64,000 nt of DNA. It comes from Candidatus Microgenomates bacterium (GTDB lineage Bacteria > Patescibacteriota > Microgenomatia > UBA1406 > HO2-37-13b). This document shows, in pieces, positions 17,166 to 27,600 of the stretch (position 1 is its first letter; each line of letters starts with the position of its first letter). The stretch is taken from positions 1-64,000 of the forward strand of contig JANWIV010000002.1 in NCBI GenBank assembly GCA_025449735.1, written 5' to 3'. The position numbers and the translations under genes are program-made. The notes under the pieces were generated by a model. It was given only the letters and a program-made list of their open reading frames with translations. It ran no database searches and had not been told where the DNA came from.

Positions 17166-18118
17166 AGTGATTTAAAATATTCTACTGTTTTTTGAAGTCC
17201 TTGAGTGAGAGGAGTATTTGGGCTCCAATCAATTAGATTTTTGGCACGAGAAATATCTGGTTTGCGCCTGACCGGATCATCTTTTGGCAACTCCTCTGAA
17301 AATTCAATATTGCTATTGGAATTCGTTAGTTTAATAATAATTTCGGCGTATTCTTTGACTGAATGTTCCTCGATTGCGCCAAGGTTGACAATGCTCCCTT
17401 TTAGCTCTTCGTTTAAGCCAAGAGAAATCAACCCCGCTACTAAATCGTCAACATAACACAAACTCCTAGTCTGGTTACCATCGCCATAGACAGTAATTGG
17501 CTCACCGGCTAGGGCCTGAAGAATAAAGTTTATTATCATTCGTTTGTCATCCGACCTCATATTTGGGCCATAGGTGTTGAAAATTCGCACAATTCTTGCG
17601 TCTACTTCTTGATCTCGGCCAAAATAAGCTGTCAAGGTCTCACCAAAGCGTTTGGCTTCATCATAGACAGAACGAGGACCGGTAGAGCTGACATTGCCCT
17701 GATAGTCTTCTTGTTGTGGGTGGACCAACGGGTCACCATAAATTTCGCTGGTTGAAGCAAAGAGGAATTTAGCAGCAAATTTTTTGGCGAGGCGCAACAT
17801 TTGTAGAGTTCCTACGGTATTGACCATCATCGTCTCCATGGCCAGAGCGTGATAGCTAATTTTGCTATGATGATTGGGCGAGGCCGGAGAGGCGAGGTGA
17901 AAAATAGCATCAATTTTGTCTACCGAAAGGTCAAAAGGTTTGGTCACATCCGCTTCAATAAAAGTAAATTGTTGATTCTTTTTTAACGCTGCGATATTTT
18001 GGTTTTGTCCGGTTAACAAATTATCAACACAGATGATGTGATCGCCTTTTTCAAGTAATTTGGCGCATAAATGCGATCCGATGAAACCAGCGCCTCCCGT
18101 GACAATTATTGTTCTCAT
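17162..18118 (-). CDS. UDP-glucuronate decarboxylase-like SDR (UXS type)
   Basis: 318 residues, extended short-chain dehydrogenase. GGAGFIGSH (NAD-binding) at 7-15, HLASPASP, STSEIYGD, then YDEAKR as the YxxxK catalytic pair (about 152-156). The ASPASP, YGDPLVHPQ and GPRSVYDEAKR segments are those of UXS enzymes, which turn UDP-glucuronate into UDP-xylose; related epimerases are the alternative. It overlaps by four bases both the UDP-glucose dehydrogenase gene upstream, which makes its substrate, and the GT2-GtrA gene downstream. Confidence 0.87.
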   Translation of the reverse strand: MRTIIVTGGAGFIGSHLCAKLLEKGDHIICVDNLLTGQNQNIAALKKNQQFTFIEADVTKPFDLSVDKIDAIFHLASPASPNHHSKISYHALAMETMMVNTVGTLQMLRLAKKFAAKFLFASTSEIYGDPLVHPQQEDYQGNVSSTGPRSVYDEAKRFGETLTAYFGRDQEVDARIVRIFNTYGPNMRSDDKRMIINFILQALAGEPITVYGDGNQTRSLCYVDDLVAGLISLGLNEELKGSIVNLGAIEEHSVKEYAEIIIKLTNSNSNIEFSEELPKDDPVRRKPDISRAKNLIDWSPNTPLTQGLQKTVEYFKSL

Positions 18119-19404
18119 GTCGTTTTTCTACCGACCGAAGCATAAGTGAAGCCCATATCTTTCATTTTCTTCGGTTCGTAGATATTCCTTCCATCAATGA
18201 TAACAGGCTTTTTAAGTAGTTTTTTAAGTTCATTCAAATCAAATTGTTTAAATTCATTCCATTCGGTGAAAATGATCAAAGCATCTTTGTCTTTTGCGGC
18301 GTCGGCGGCTGAGTCGGAATAGCTAATTTTATCTCTCAGTAGGCGTTTCACATTTTCTGTCGCTTCGGGGTCATAAGCGGTAATTTGGTAGTCATCCTCA
18401 AGGAGCTTTCCAATGACATAAAAAGCGGGCGCTTCACGGATATCATCAGTATCTGGTTTGAAGGACAGTCCCCAGACACCGATGTTTTTGTCAGGAGCGG
18501 TCGCTTTTATTTTTTCATAAAAAAGGTCTTTGATAGCCAAATTTATATCAGTGACACCATGAAGCAAGCCCATATCAACTCCCAAGGTCGTCCCGATATG
18601 GGTTAAAGCCATGACATCTTTGGGAAAGCAGCTGCCTCCATATCCGACTCCAGGTGACAAGAAAATGTTGCCAATTCGCCTGTCGAGTCCGATCCCTGTA
18701 AGCACCTCTTCGACGTTAGCACCGACTTTCTCACTGAGTAGTGCGATTAGATTGGCGAAGGAGATCTTTGTGGCAAGTATGCTATTGGCGGCATATTTAA
18801 TCAGCTCTGCCGATTCCAGTGTGCCGGTGACTCGTTCTCCGGTCAAGCCTTCGTGTAGTTTGAGGAGCAAATTAGTCGCTTTTTCATTGTTAGCGCCAAT
18901 GACAATGCGATCTGGCTCAAATGTATCTTTAAGTGCGGAGCCTTCGCGCAAGAATTCTGGGACTGAGGCAACATCAAAATCAGCCGTCTTAACTACTTCT
19001 TTAATAATTGCCTCAATTTTTCGGTTTGTTCCGACTGGCACGGTGCTTTTGCAGGAGACGACGGTATAATGATTGCCAAGGTTTTTGCCGATTTGCTGCG
19101 CTACTTCGAGCACCGTTGAAAGATCTGCTTCACCACTAGGTTTAGGTGGGGTACCGACGGCAATAAAAACCACCTCACTTTTATTCACCGCCTCATAACT
19201 ATTTGTAAAGTGCAGTCTTTTGCTATCAAGATTGCGTTTGAGGACTTCTTGAAGACCGGGCTCGTAGATTATCGGGTCACCGTTTTTAAGTTTATTAAGT
19301 TTTTCTGTCGTATGACCGATGACATAAACTTCATTTCCTAGATCGGCAAAGACGCAAGCGGTCACCAGGCCCACATAACCGTGACCAACAAATGTGATTG
19401 TCAT
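18115..19404 (-). CDS. ugd: UDP-glucose 6-dehydrogenase
   Basis: 429 residues, the usual length. N-terminal NAD domain begins GHGYVGLVTACVFADLG; central helix; then YGGSCFPKDV with the catalytic Cys near 258; C-terminal UDP-binding domain. Oxidises UDP-glucose to UDP-glucuronate in two NAD-dependent steps. Directly coupled (four-base overlap) to the UXS-like gene, so the pathway UDP-glucose to UDP-glucuronate to UDP-xylose is the natural reading. Start ATG at 19404. Confidence 0.95.
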   Translation of the reverse strand: MTITFVGHGYVGLVTACVFADLGNEVYVIGHTTEKLNKLKNGDPIIYEPGLQEVLKRNLDSKRLHFTNSYEAVNKSEVVFIAVGTPPKPSGEADLSTVLEVAQQIGKNLGNHYTVVSCKSTVPVGTNRKIEAIIKEVVKTADFDVASVPEFLREGSALKDTFEPDRIVIGANNEKATNLLLKLHEGLTGERVTGTLESAELIKYAANSILATKISFANLIALLSEKVGANVEEVLTGIGLDRRIGNIFLSPGVGYGGSCFPKDVMALTHIGTTLGVDMGLLHGVTDINLAIKDLFYEKIKATAPDKNIGVWGLSFKPDTDDIREAPAFYVIGKLLEDDYQITAYDPEATENVKRLLRDKISYSDSAADAAKDKDALIIFTEWNEFKQFDLNELKKLLKKPVIIDGRNIYEPKKMKDMGFTYASVGRKTT

Positions 19405-19447
19405 AAGTGTAAATGATATCGCATGTGGCCAAAAAACTCAAATGAGT

Positions 19448-20284
19448 TTATCTTCCCAACTGCAGTTTTATTTCTTCCAGCGCCTCGCGGACGGTTTTCA
19501 TTTTATAGAAGTTATTTTTTGTAGACTTCATCACTGATTTTTGTGGGCGACGAGCCCGATCCTTATAAAATTCTGCAAAAGTGGTTTTGCCAACTAAGTT
19601 TTTATCTAGACCAAAACTATCAGCAATGGTTATTGCAAGATCATAGCCGCTTAGGCTTTCGCCACCATTCAAATGATAGATTTCAGGAGCAAAATTATTC
19701 ATCAAATACTTAAGTCCTGCGGCAATATCATCAATAAAAGTAGGCGTAAAAAGATTGTCAGTGACGCCAGTTATAGATTTGCCGTTTTTAAAGAGTTCCA
19801 AAATATTGCGGACTATGTCTGACTTGTTTTGGAATTGGGCGCGATAAGGATAGCTAATGCGCACAATCATCGCATTGCCATGGACAATAGCCTCGCCTTG
19901 ATATTTGGTCTCGCCATAATAAGAAAGCGGATTAGGGGTGGACTCTTCAGTATAAAAATCTTGCCTGCCATCAAAAACAAAGTCAGTAGAGATATAAATC
20001 ATTTTTTTGCCCATATTTTGAACGGCGGCAAAAATATTTTGGGTGCCCTCGACATTAATTTTATGAACCGTTTCTTTTTCTGTCTCAGCCCTGTCGACAT
20101 CAGTATATCCGGCGAGATGAAGCAGAATGTCAAAATTGGTTTTATGAAGCATGGTCTCAACGGCACCGGCCGAAGTGATATCCATATCTTGTTGGGCCAA
20201 GCTGACAAAGTCAAAATCCCCGCTTAATAATTCTTTGATTCTTGATCCAATCAGTCCAGTCATTCCAGTCCCAGCAATTATCAT
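19448..20284 (-). CDS. RmlD-like dTDP-4-dehydrorhamnose reductase
   Basis: 278 residues, reductase-type SDR. GTGMTGLIGSR at the N-terminus is the nucleotide-binding loop; STDFVFDG and YGETKYQGE (YxxxK) are the RmlD signature. It would reduce a nucleotide-linked 4-keto sugar. No rmlA, rmlB or rmlC genes are in the window, so the exact sugar is uncertain. The start is supported by a leaderless promoter (TATAAT six bases upstream). Probably heads the minus-strand transcript that continues into ugd, 43 bases downstream. Confidence 0.83.
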   Translation of the reverse strand: MIIAGTGMTGLIGSRIKELLSGDFDFVSLAQQDMDITSAGAVETMLHKTNFDILLHLAGYTDVDRAETEKETVHKINVEGTQNIFAAVQNMGKKMIYISTDFVFDGRQDFYTEESTPNPLSYYGETKYQGEAIVHGNAMIVRISYPYRAQFQNKSDIVRNILELFKNGKSITGVTDNLFTPTFIDDIAAGLKYLMNNFAPEIYHLNGGESLSGYDLAITIADSFGLDKNLVGKTTFAEFYKDRARRPQKSVMKSTKNNFYKMKTVREALEEIKLQLGR

Positions 20285-20296
20285 AATTCAATTATA
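20285..20296 (-). promoter_or_regulatory. Leaderless promoter of the sugar-nucleotide genes
   Basis: Minus strand TATAAT (20291-20296), six bases, ATG at 20284. Confidence 0.75.
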
Positions 20297-20385
20297 AAGT
20301 GATTCGCTCATCAAAAATAGGCAATTTATCCCCCATACTTTTATCTTATCTATGGAGTCGAGTTACGGGATACAATTTCCCCCTT

Positions 20386-20529
20386 TGTCATTCTGAATTT
20401 ATTTCAGAATCTAAATAAATTGCTTAGATGCTGAAACTAGTTCAGCATGACAAAACATGAGATTGCCGCGCTTTGCTCGCAATGACATTAGTCACCCGCC
20501 TGCCAAAGCCTTGTACGACGGGCAGGTGA
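20386..20529. repeat. Cluster of three palindromic repeat elements
   Basis: 20386-20452 runs from TGTCATTCTGAA to TTCAGCATGACA; 20459-20487 is a GATTGCCGCG...CGCAATGAC unit; 20491-20529 has CGCCTGCC...GGGCAGG arms. Together they fill most of the 394-base gap between the RmlD-like gene and the gene at 20679; I see no gene there. Confidence 0.85.
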
Positions 20530-20678
20530 AAAAGTCAAAAGTATGCAAAAAAGCCTAATGTTTATGATTTTTAAATTAATTATTCCTTAATACTTTATAT
20601 CCTAATGACCAATTACTCAATTACTTATCGCGCATCTCTTGACTTTTATTAAATATTGTATAACAATGAAGGTCACTT

Positions 20679-20951
20679 ATGATAGATCCAGGACAAGTAT
20701 TAATTATATCCGCAATTACCGTCATGACGGTACTTTTGACTATTATTGGTGTACAGCTGATTTTTGTGCTTCGTGATCTGCATGGAATCTTGAAAACGGT
20801 GAATAGGATAGTTTTCGAGTTTGAGAAGATTGGTATGTCGGTGACCCATGGTTATTCAGAAATCACCGGTTTTGTCACTGGAGTCAAAAAAATGTTTGAT
20901 GTGGTTGATTTTGTTGCTAAAAACAAAAAAAGCAATGCAAAACACAAATAA
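20679..20951 (+). CDS. Small single-pass membrane protein
   Basis: 90 residues: an N-terminal membrane helix (about 7-30) and a cytoplasmic amphipathic tail ending in Lys-rich sequence. No named family; the shape recalls DUF948-type envelope proteins found next to YtxH-like partners. One of the few genes here with a plausible Shine-Dalgarno (GAAGGT about 6-9 bases upstream) and a TATAAC -10 at 20659. Overlaps the next gene by 17 bases. Confidence 0.75.
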   Translation: MIDPGQVLIISAITVMTVLLTIIGVQLIFVLRDLHGILKTVNRIVFEFEKIGMSVTHGYSEITGFVTGVKKMFDVVDFVAKNKKSNAKHK

Positions 20952-21249
20952 ATCCCCTGAAAAAAGTCATTTTATGTCCGGATTTACACTCGGCACCCTA
21001 GCTGGGGGCACGATGCTATATTTATTTGGGACAAAAAAGGGGCGAGCGGTTCTGTCAAACCTAATGGATATTGCTGAGCAATTTGAAGAAGGCAACCTCG
21101 ATTTCCAAGGCTTGCTAACTCAAGATGAGGTGAAGAATAAAGGCGTCACCAAGATATCAAGCGGCGGTATACAGGACGTACTGGAAAAAATTCAAGAAGT
21201 CATACCAGGGGAAACCATCAAGAAATATTTTGTGAAGGATGAGAGTTAG
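20935..21249 (+). CDS. YtxH-like small envelope protein
   Basis: 104 residues from ATG 20935; an upstream start at 20848 is rejected because it is a shadow of the preceding gene. A glycine-rich membrane helix (FTLGTLAGGTMLYLFGT, about 17-33) is followed at once by KKGR, the signature layout of YtxH-like proteins, then a charged cytoplasmic tail. Function unknown (general-stress-associated in Bacillus). Coupled to the upstream gene by a 17-base overlap. Confidence 0.75.
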   Translation: MQNTNKSPEKSHFMSGFTLGTLAGGTMLYLFGTKKGRAVLSNLMDIAEQFEEGNLDFQGLLTQDEVKNKGVTKISSGGIQDVLEKIQEVIPGETIKKYFVKDES

Positions 21250-21304
21250 AGAAAGGGCTATTTTTAAGTGAAAATAAGGAATTTTATAGGACTTTAAAAA
21301 ACCC

Positions 21305-21333
21305 TTGACAGAAGTGGTGTTTTTTTGTATACT
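21305..21333 (+). promoter_or_regulatory. Strong promoter upstream of rpoB
   Basis: Consensus TTGACA (21305-21310), 17-base spacer, TATACT (21328-21333). It predicts a leader of about 90 bases before the rpoB ATG at 21432, unlike the leaderless promoters elsewhere. Confidence 0.88.
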
Positions 21334-21372
21334 TCGCTCAACCCGTGGGGAAACTAGCTTAGAGTCTGCCCC

Positions 21373-21409
21373 AAAATAACTGATAGGTCGATTTCGGCCT
21401 GTCTATTTT
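21373..21409 (+). promoter_or_regulatory. Hairpin in the rpoB leader
   Basis: A 9-pair stem (21382-21390 with 21395-21403, loop ATTT, one or two GU pairs) continues, after a three-base bulge, into AAAATA/TATTTT (21373-21378, 21404-21409). It ends 22 bases before the rpoB ATG. Could be an attenuator or an autoregulatory site. Confidence 0.6.
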
Positions 21410-21431
21410 GTATTTAAAAATCTTTGCCCAA

Positions 21432-24400
21432 ATGAGTTCACCATCCAACAAAAGTAATCACAAAGAGAGAAATTTTATCGGCTCTAAGGATAATTTTGAA
21501 GCAACAAACCTCATTGGCATCCAGCTGGCGTCATGGAAAAAATTTCTTGATGTTGACCTCAAAAATATCCTCGAAGAGTTTTTTCCGATTGAAGACTACA
21601 CTAAGAAAAATTTTCTTCTCGAACTTTTGGAAGTCTCCTATGGTGAACCTAGATATGACCTCGCCCAATGCACTCTTAAAAAACTCACCTATCAATTTCC
21701 CGTCTACATCAAGGTAAAGTTGACCAATAAAAAAACTGGAAAAAGCAAGGTGCAAAATGTCTATTTCTTAAATCTTCCCAAAATGACCGAACATGGTACC
21801 TTTTTCATTAATGGAATTGAGCGAGCGGTAATAAGCCAAATCGTCCGTGCTCCTGGTGCTTATTTCACGGCTGAGGTGGACAAAACCACTGGTGCTACCG
21901 TTTATAATGCTGAAGTCCGACCTTATATCGGTGCTTGGCTTGACTTCACTATTTCCAAAAACAATTTAATTGAAGCCAAAATAAATAAAAGAAGAAAGTT
22001 TTTGGCTACCTCGCTAATTCGAAGCTTCAAAGATATGTCTGATAATGAACTCATCAAATTATTTGACGGTCTAGACAGAAAATTGATTGAAAAATATATC
22101 CTGCCTACCATTGAAAAAGATGGCAACAAGACTCGAGATGAGTCAGTCATCGAAATCTATAAAAAACTCAGGCCCGGCGAGCCATTGGTCCAGTCAACTG
22201 CCTACGAAACGCTTAAAAACCTTTTCTTCAATGTCAGACGATATACCCTGCTTGCCGTTGGCCGCTACAAAATAAACCGAAAATTAGGACTTAATATCCC
22301 AATTGAACCTGATAATTTCATCCTTACACTTGATGATGTCGTCTCAATTATTAAATATCTAGTTGGACTAACTGCTGGAACGGGAAGTTTTGATGATATT
22401 GATCACTTGGCCAATCGAAGGATTCGTACAGTCGGTGAGCTTGTTGCTATGTATGGAATCAGAGTTGGTATGGTCCGAGCCGAGCGTGACATCAAATCAA
22501 GAATGAGTATGACGATGGCTGAGGGAGAAGTTACCCCAGCTCAAGTAGTCAACAGCAAATCATTAATCGCCGCAGTCAACTCCTTTTTTAGAACTAGCCA
22601 ACTTTCTACAATTATTGATCAAACCAACCCACTTTCTGAAATTGATAATTTGCGTCGGTTGACAGTCGGTGGTCCAGGCGGAATCCAAAAAGAACGCGCT
22701 TCATTCTCAATTCGAGACATTTCTGCTTCTCAATATGGGAGAATTTGTCCGATTAGATCTCCTGAAGGACCAAACATTGGAGTCGTTACCTATATGGCGA
22801 GTTTCGCCAGGGTCAATGAATATGGATTTTTAGAAACTCCTTATCTCAAGGTAGAACATGAAAAAAATGGCAACAAAACTAAATCAAAAGTCACTAGCAC
22901 CACCCACTACCTTCAAGCCGACGATGAAGAGAGTTTTCATATTACTCATAATGATGTAAAAATAAGTGAGCAAGGAGTGATAGAAGATGAGAGAGTGACC
23001 GCCAGATACAAGGGGGACATTGTTGAGATTGATGCTAGTAAAATCGACTATATTGATGTTTCGCCAAGACAAGTCATTGGACTGGCCGCGGCATTGATTC
23101 CATTTTTGCAGCATGATGATGCTAGTCGAGCCTTGATGGGAAGTCATATGATTTGTCAGGCAGTACCACTGCTTTATCCTAGTGCGCCAATAATTGGCAC
23201 TGGTGGAGAAGAAGTTGTTGCTCAAGCGTTGACTCGAACGATAAAAGCCGAAGAACCAGGAACCGTCGATTATGCTGATGGAGAGCGTGTTATTGTTAAA
23301 GGAAATTCGGGGAAAAAGTATGAATATGAGCTCGATCGTTTCATCAAGACAAATAAAGATGTCGTTTTTGATCAGAAACCACTGGTCTCACCTGGAGACA
23401 AAGTTAAAAAAGGGCAAATATTGGTCGACGGCCCAGCAACTGACAATGGTGAGCTAGCCGTCGGACAAAATGTCGTTGTTGCTTATGCTTCTCTAGATGG
23501 TTTGGGATATGAAGACGGTTTTGTAATTTCTGATCGGTTAGTCAAAGATGATATCTTGACGAGTCTAGTGATGGAAGAATTTATCGCCGATGTCATTGAT
23601 ACCAAATTAGGCCCCGAAGAGTTGACACGGGACATTCCTAATGTCAGAGAAGAGATTTTGGCCAATCTTGATGAAAAGGGACTGGTGACTATTGGAGCTG
23701 AAGTCCAACCAGGCGATGTTTTGGTTGGAAAAGTAGCTCCTAAAGGTGAAAAAGAATTGTCAGCTGAAGAGCGACTATTGCGCGCCATATTTGGTGAAAA
23801 GGCCAAAGATGTCAAAGACACCTCGCTTAGAATGCCATATGGTAAAAAAGGGACAATTGTCGGCATTAACATAATTGATGGCAAAGCGGAGCCAAATGAG
23901 CTTGATCCAGGAATTCTACAGAGAATTATTGTCACTGTCGCTGAGATCAGAAAAATAACAGTTGGAGATAAATTAGCGGGTCGACACGGAAACAAAGGAG
24001 TCATCACCAAAATTATGCCAGCGGCCGACATGCCTTATCTTGAAGATGGCACCCCGGTTGATGCGGTTTTGTCGCCACTCGCGGTTCTTAACCGAATAAA
24101 CCTTGGCCAACTCTACGAGACAATGCTTGGTGGTGCTGCCGCTAAACTCGGCAAAAACTTTGCTTTCCCAGTATTTGATAAGACCAGTGAAGAGTTTATA
24201 AAAGCAACTCTTGAAAGCGCTGGTCTTCCATTTGATGGCAAAGTGACATTAATTGATGGTAGAACTGGTATACCATACGAGAAAAAGGTATTGGTCGGTG
24301 TCAAATATATGATGAAGTTGATTCACATGGTTGAGGATAAATTCCATGCTCGTTCCACCGGTCCATACTCTTTGGTGACGCAACAGCCTTTGGGAGGCAA

Positions 24401-24641
24401 ATCACAAATGGGAGGTCAACGATTTGGAGAAATGGAAGTATGGGCCCTTGAGGCTCACCAGGTGCCATATGCGTTGCAAGAAATGTTGACGATTAAAAGT
24501 GACGATGTCCAAGGTCGAAGGAAAGCCTTTGAGTCAATTATTAAGGGTGTCGATATTCCACAATCAACAGTTCCAGAATCATTTAATGTGCTGGTCAAAG
24601 AACTAAATGCCTTGGCGTTAGACGTTGAGCCGGTCGTATAA
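21432..24641 (+). CDS. rpoB: RNA polymerase beta subunit
   Basis: 1069 residues from ATG 21432; a TTG in frame at 21408 falls inside the leader hairpin and is rejected. Short for the family, lacking the large lineage insertions of proteobacterial RpoB. Conserved landmarks include the fork/rifampicin region (residues near RRLTVGGPGGIQKERASFSIRD), ICPIRSPEGPNIG, the GDKLAGRHGNKGV active-site segment and the C-terminal QPLGGKSQMGGQRFGEMEVWAL. Forms the catalytic core with RpoC, encoded five bases downstream. Confidence 0.98.
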   Translation: MSSPSNKSNHKERNFIGSKDNFEATNLIGIQLASWKKFLDVDLKNILEEFFPIEDYTKKNFLLELLEVSYGEPRYDLAQCTLKKLTYQFPVYIKVKLTNKKTGKSKVQNVYFLNLPKMTEHGTFFINGIERAVISQIVRAPGAYFTAEVDKTTGATVYNAEVRPYIGAWLDFTISKNNLIEAKINKRRKFLATSLIRSFKDMSDNELIKLFDGLDRKLIEKYILPTIEKDGNKTRDESVIEIYKKLRPGEPLVQSTAYETLKNLFFNVRRYTLLAVGRYKINRKLGLNIPIEPDNFILTLDDVVSIIKYLVGLTAGTGSFDDIDHLANRRIRTVGELVAMYGIRVGMVRAERDIKSRMSMTMAEGEVTPAQVVNSKSLIAAVNSFFRTSQLSTIIDQTNPLSEIDNLRRLTVGGPGGIQKERASFSIRDISASQYGRICPIRSPEGPNIGVVTYMASFARVNEYGFLETPYLKVEHEKNGNKTKSKVTSTTHYLQADDEESFHITHNDVKISEQGVIEDERVTARYKGDIVEIDASKIDYIDVSPRQVIGLAAALIPFLQHDDASRALMGSHMICQAVPLLYPSAPIIGTGGEEVVAQALTRTIKAEEPGTVDYADGERVIVKGNSGKKYEYELDRFIKTNKDVVFDQKPLVSPGDKVKKGQILVDGPATDNGELAVGQNVVVAYASLDGLGYEDGFVISDRLVKDDILTSLVMEEFIADVIDTKLGPEELTRDIPNVREEILANLDEKGLVTIGAEVQPGDVLVGKVAPKGEKELSAEERLLRAIFGEKAKDVKDTSLRMPYGKKGTIVGINIIDGKAEPNELDPGILQRIIVTVAEIRKITVGDKLAGRHGNKGVITKIMPAADMPYLEDGTPVDAVLSPLAVLNRINLGQLYETMLGGAAAKLGKNFAFPVFDKTSEEFIKATLESAGLPFDGKVTLIDGRTGIPYEKKVLVGVKYMMKLIHMVEDKFHARSTGPYSLVTQQPLGGKSQMGGQRFGEMEVWALEAHQVPYALQEMLTIKSDDVQGRRKAFESIIKGVDIPQSTVPESFNVLVKELNALALDVEPVV

Positions 24642-24646
24642 CTAAA

Positions 24647-27600
24647 ATGGACAACAAAACATCATATTCATTCAACAATGCCGATTTTTCGGGTTTGAAA
24701 ATAATGCTGGCGAGCCCGGATGTCATGACCTCTTGGTCTGAGGGCGAGGTTTTGAAGCCAGAGACAATCAACTATCGTACTTTTAAACCAGAGAAAGATG
24801 GACTTTTTGATGAGCGAATTTTTGGTCCCACCAAAGATTATGAATGTTATTGTGGAAAATACAAAAGAATCAGATATAAAGGAATCGTTTGTGATCGTTG
24901 TGGAGTGGAGATTACCACAAGCGCCGTTCGTCGCGAGCGCATGGGCCATATCAAGCTAGCGAGCCCAGTAGCGCATATCTGGTATTTCAAGGGAGTATCT
25001 TCACCTCTTTCGGTACTGATGAGCATCTCTTCAAACAATCTAGAGCGAATTATTTACTATGCTCTGTATATCGTCAAATCAGTTGATGTTGAAAAACGAG
25101 ATGCTGCTGAGGTAATTGTGAAGTTGGAACGCAAGAAGGAAATCGATATTATCCAGGTTCAAAAAGATGAAGAGCAGAAAAAAATTGAGGAAGAAGAAGC
25201 TAAAGCCAGACTTGATGTTGAGAAAAAGATGAAGAATAAAGAACAGCAAGAGTTGACGATAAGAGAAATCGAATTTAGATTTAGAGAGCGCTACACTAGT
25301 CTAGCACAGAAATATAGTGAGCGAATTGCAGAACAAGAGCAGTTTTTTGATCGGATGGAAAAATTGGTTCGCACTGTCGAGCCAATGATGACGGTTGAGG
25401 AAGAAGATTATTTATATCTAATGGAGAAGCAGGCGAATGAATTTTTGTCAGTGGGAATGGGTTCAGAGGTATTGCTTGAAATTTTGTCGACACTGGATCT
25501 TAAAAAAATGTATGCCGATTTGCGAAAAAATCTCGGCAAACTCAAAGGCGACAAGCGACTAAAAACTCTCAAGAAAGTTCGCTTGGTTGAAGCTTTCTTA
25601 AAAGCGAAAATTTCACCTAATTGGATGGTTTTGGTGGTTTTGCCAGTCATCCCTCCAGATCTTCGCCCAGTAGTGCAGCTTTCTGGTGGTAAATTTGCTA
25701 CTTCTGATTTAAATGATTTTTACCGTCGCGTAATCAATCGAAATAACCGATTGAAGCATTTAATCGAGCTTGGAGCACCAGAGATTATCTTGAGAAATGA
25801 AAAAAGAATGCTTCAAGAGGCAGTTGACTCTTTAATTGATCTGTCAAAATCACGTGGCGCTGCTCGTCGCAATGTCCGAACCAAGGCGCTTAAATCATTG
25901 TCAGAGGTGCTAAAAGGTAAACAAGGAAGATTTAGACAAAACTTGCTTGGTAAGCGAGTGGATTATTCTGGTCGATCAGTCATTATTGGCGGCCCGGACT
26001 TGAAGCTTAATCAATGTGGATTGCCCAAAGAAATGGCACTAGAGCTTTTTAAACCGTTCTTGCTCAGAGAAGTAATTATTCGCGGATATGCTCAGAATAT
26101 CAAAAGCGCTAAGAACTTCCTTGATACCAAAGATCCAGTAATTTATGACATCTTAGAAGAAATTACCAAAGATCATCCAGTAATGCTTAATCGTGCGCCA
26201 ACTTTGCACAAACTTTCTATTCTTGCTTTCTATCCAGTGCTAACTGACGATCATGCCATCAAGCTTCATCCGACAGTGTGTGCTGGTTTTAACGCTGACT
26301 TCGATGGTGACCAAATGGGAGTCTATGTACCATTGTCAGCCGCTTCCATTGAAGAGGTTAAGACTCGAATGTTGCCAGAAAAAAATCTACTGAAACCTTC
26401 TGATGGTAGTCCAATTGTGGTGCCTAATAAAGATATGGCCTTGGGAACCTATTATCTGACGACGCTAGACAAGAATTTTGAAGGCCGAAAAGAAGAAGAT
26501 ATGCGCGCCTTCAGCTCTCCTAATGAAGCATTGGCTGCCTATGATCAGGAACTGGTGGCGACACGAGAGCCAATTAAGGTCAAAATGGATGATGATCTAA
26601 TTATCACCTCAGTTGGCAGGATTCTTTTCAACCAGCAGTTGCCAAAAGAAATGCAATATATCAATGATGGTGTCAAAGCCTCAGGCCTCAAGAGATTGGT
26701 TACTGATGCGATCAAGATCTCTGATGGGGACACATCAAAATTGGCGGAGCTAATTGATAATCTTAAAGAATTTGGATTCAAAGGTGCCACAATCTCTGGA
26801 GGACTATCTTGGTCAGTAATGGATTGTTTTATTATTGATGACAAAGCCAGGCTTATTGCTGAGGCAGAGAAAAAAGTGACTCAAATAGTCGAAAACTATA
26901 ATAAAGGACTGATTACTGATGATGAGAGGCGTCGTATGGTCACCAACATTTGGATTGATATTACCGAGGACATGGCGACAAAAACCTGGGATCTCTTAGC
27001 AGATGAAAACCCAGTTAAATTGGCGATCATGTCAGAAGGACCTCGTGCTTCAAGAGAGCAGTTGAAGCAACTATCTTCGATGAAAGGTCTAGTTATTGAC
27101 CCACTGGGTAAAATTATTGAAGTACCAACTAAATCTAACTATCGCGAAGGACTAAATATTTTTGAATATGTAATTTCAGCTCGTGGTGCGCGAAAAGGGC
27201 TTATTGACTCTGCTTTGAAAACGGCAGATGCTGGATATCTGACTCGTCGATTGGTCGATGTCACCCATGACATGATTGTTCGTGAAGAGGATTGTGGTCT
27301 TACGACCGGTGTTGTCATTAGTAATACCGGGGAGCGAGGCGACAAGTTCTTGAGTCGACTAGCAGGTCGAGTCTTAGCACAGAGCATAAAAGAAGGCAAC
27401 AAGATAATTATTGAAGCCGGCACGTTGATAGGAGAAGCGGAAATTAATTTGCTTTCAAAGAAGATTCCAGATTCAGCAGTCGTTAGGTCCCCGCTATATT
27501 GCAAGACCGAACATGGTTGTTGCCAATTGTGTTATGGACTGGAGATGTCCTCTGGAAAAATGGTGACCGTCGGTACGCCAATTGGAGTCGTTGCGGCGCA

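Noticed and set aside
18611-19069. 152-residue ORF on the plus strand opposite ugd
   Set aside because: Exact antisense of a well-conserved enzyme gene with low-complexity Ser/Leu-rich translation; a shadow frame.
23483-24031. 182-residue minus-strand ORF opposite rpoB
   Set aside because: Antisense shadow of a highly conserved region of rpoB with no promoter.
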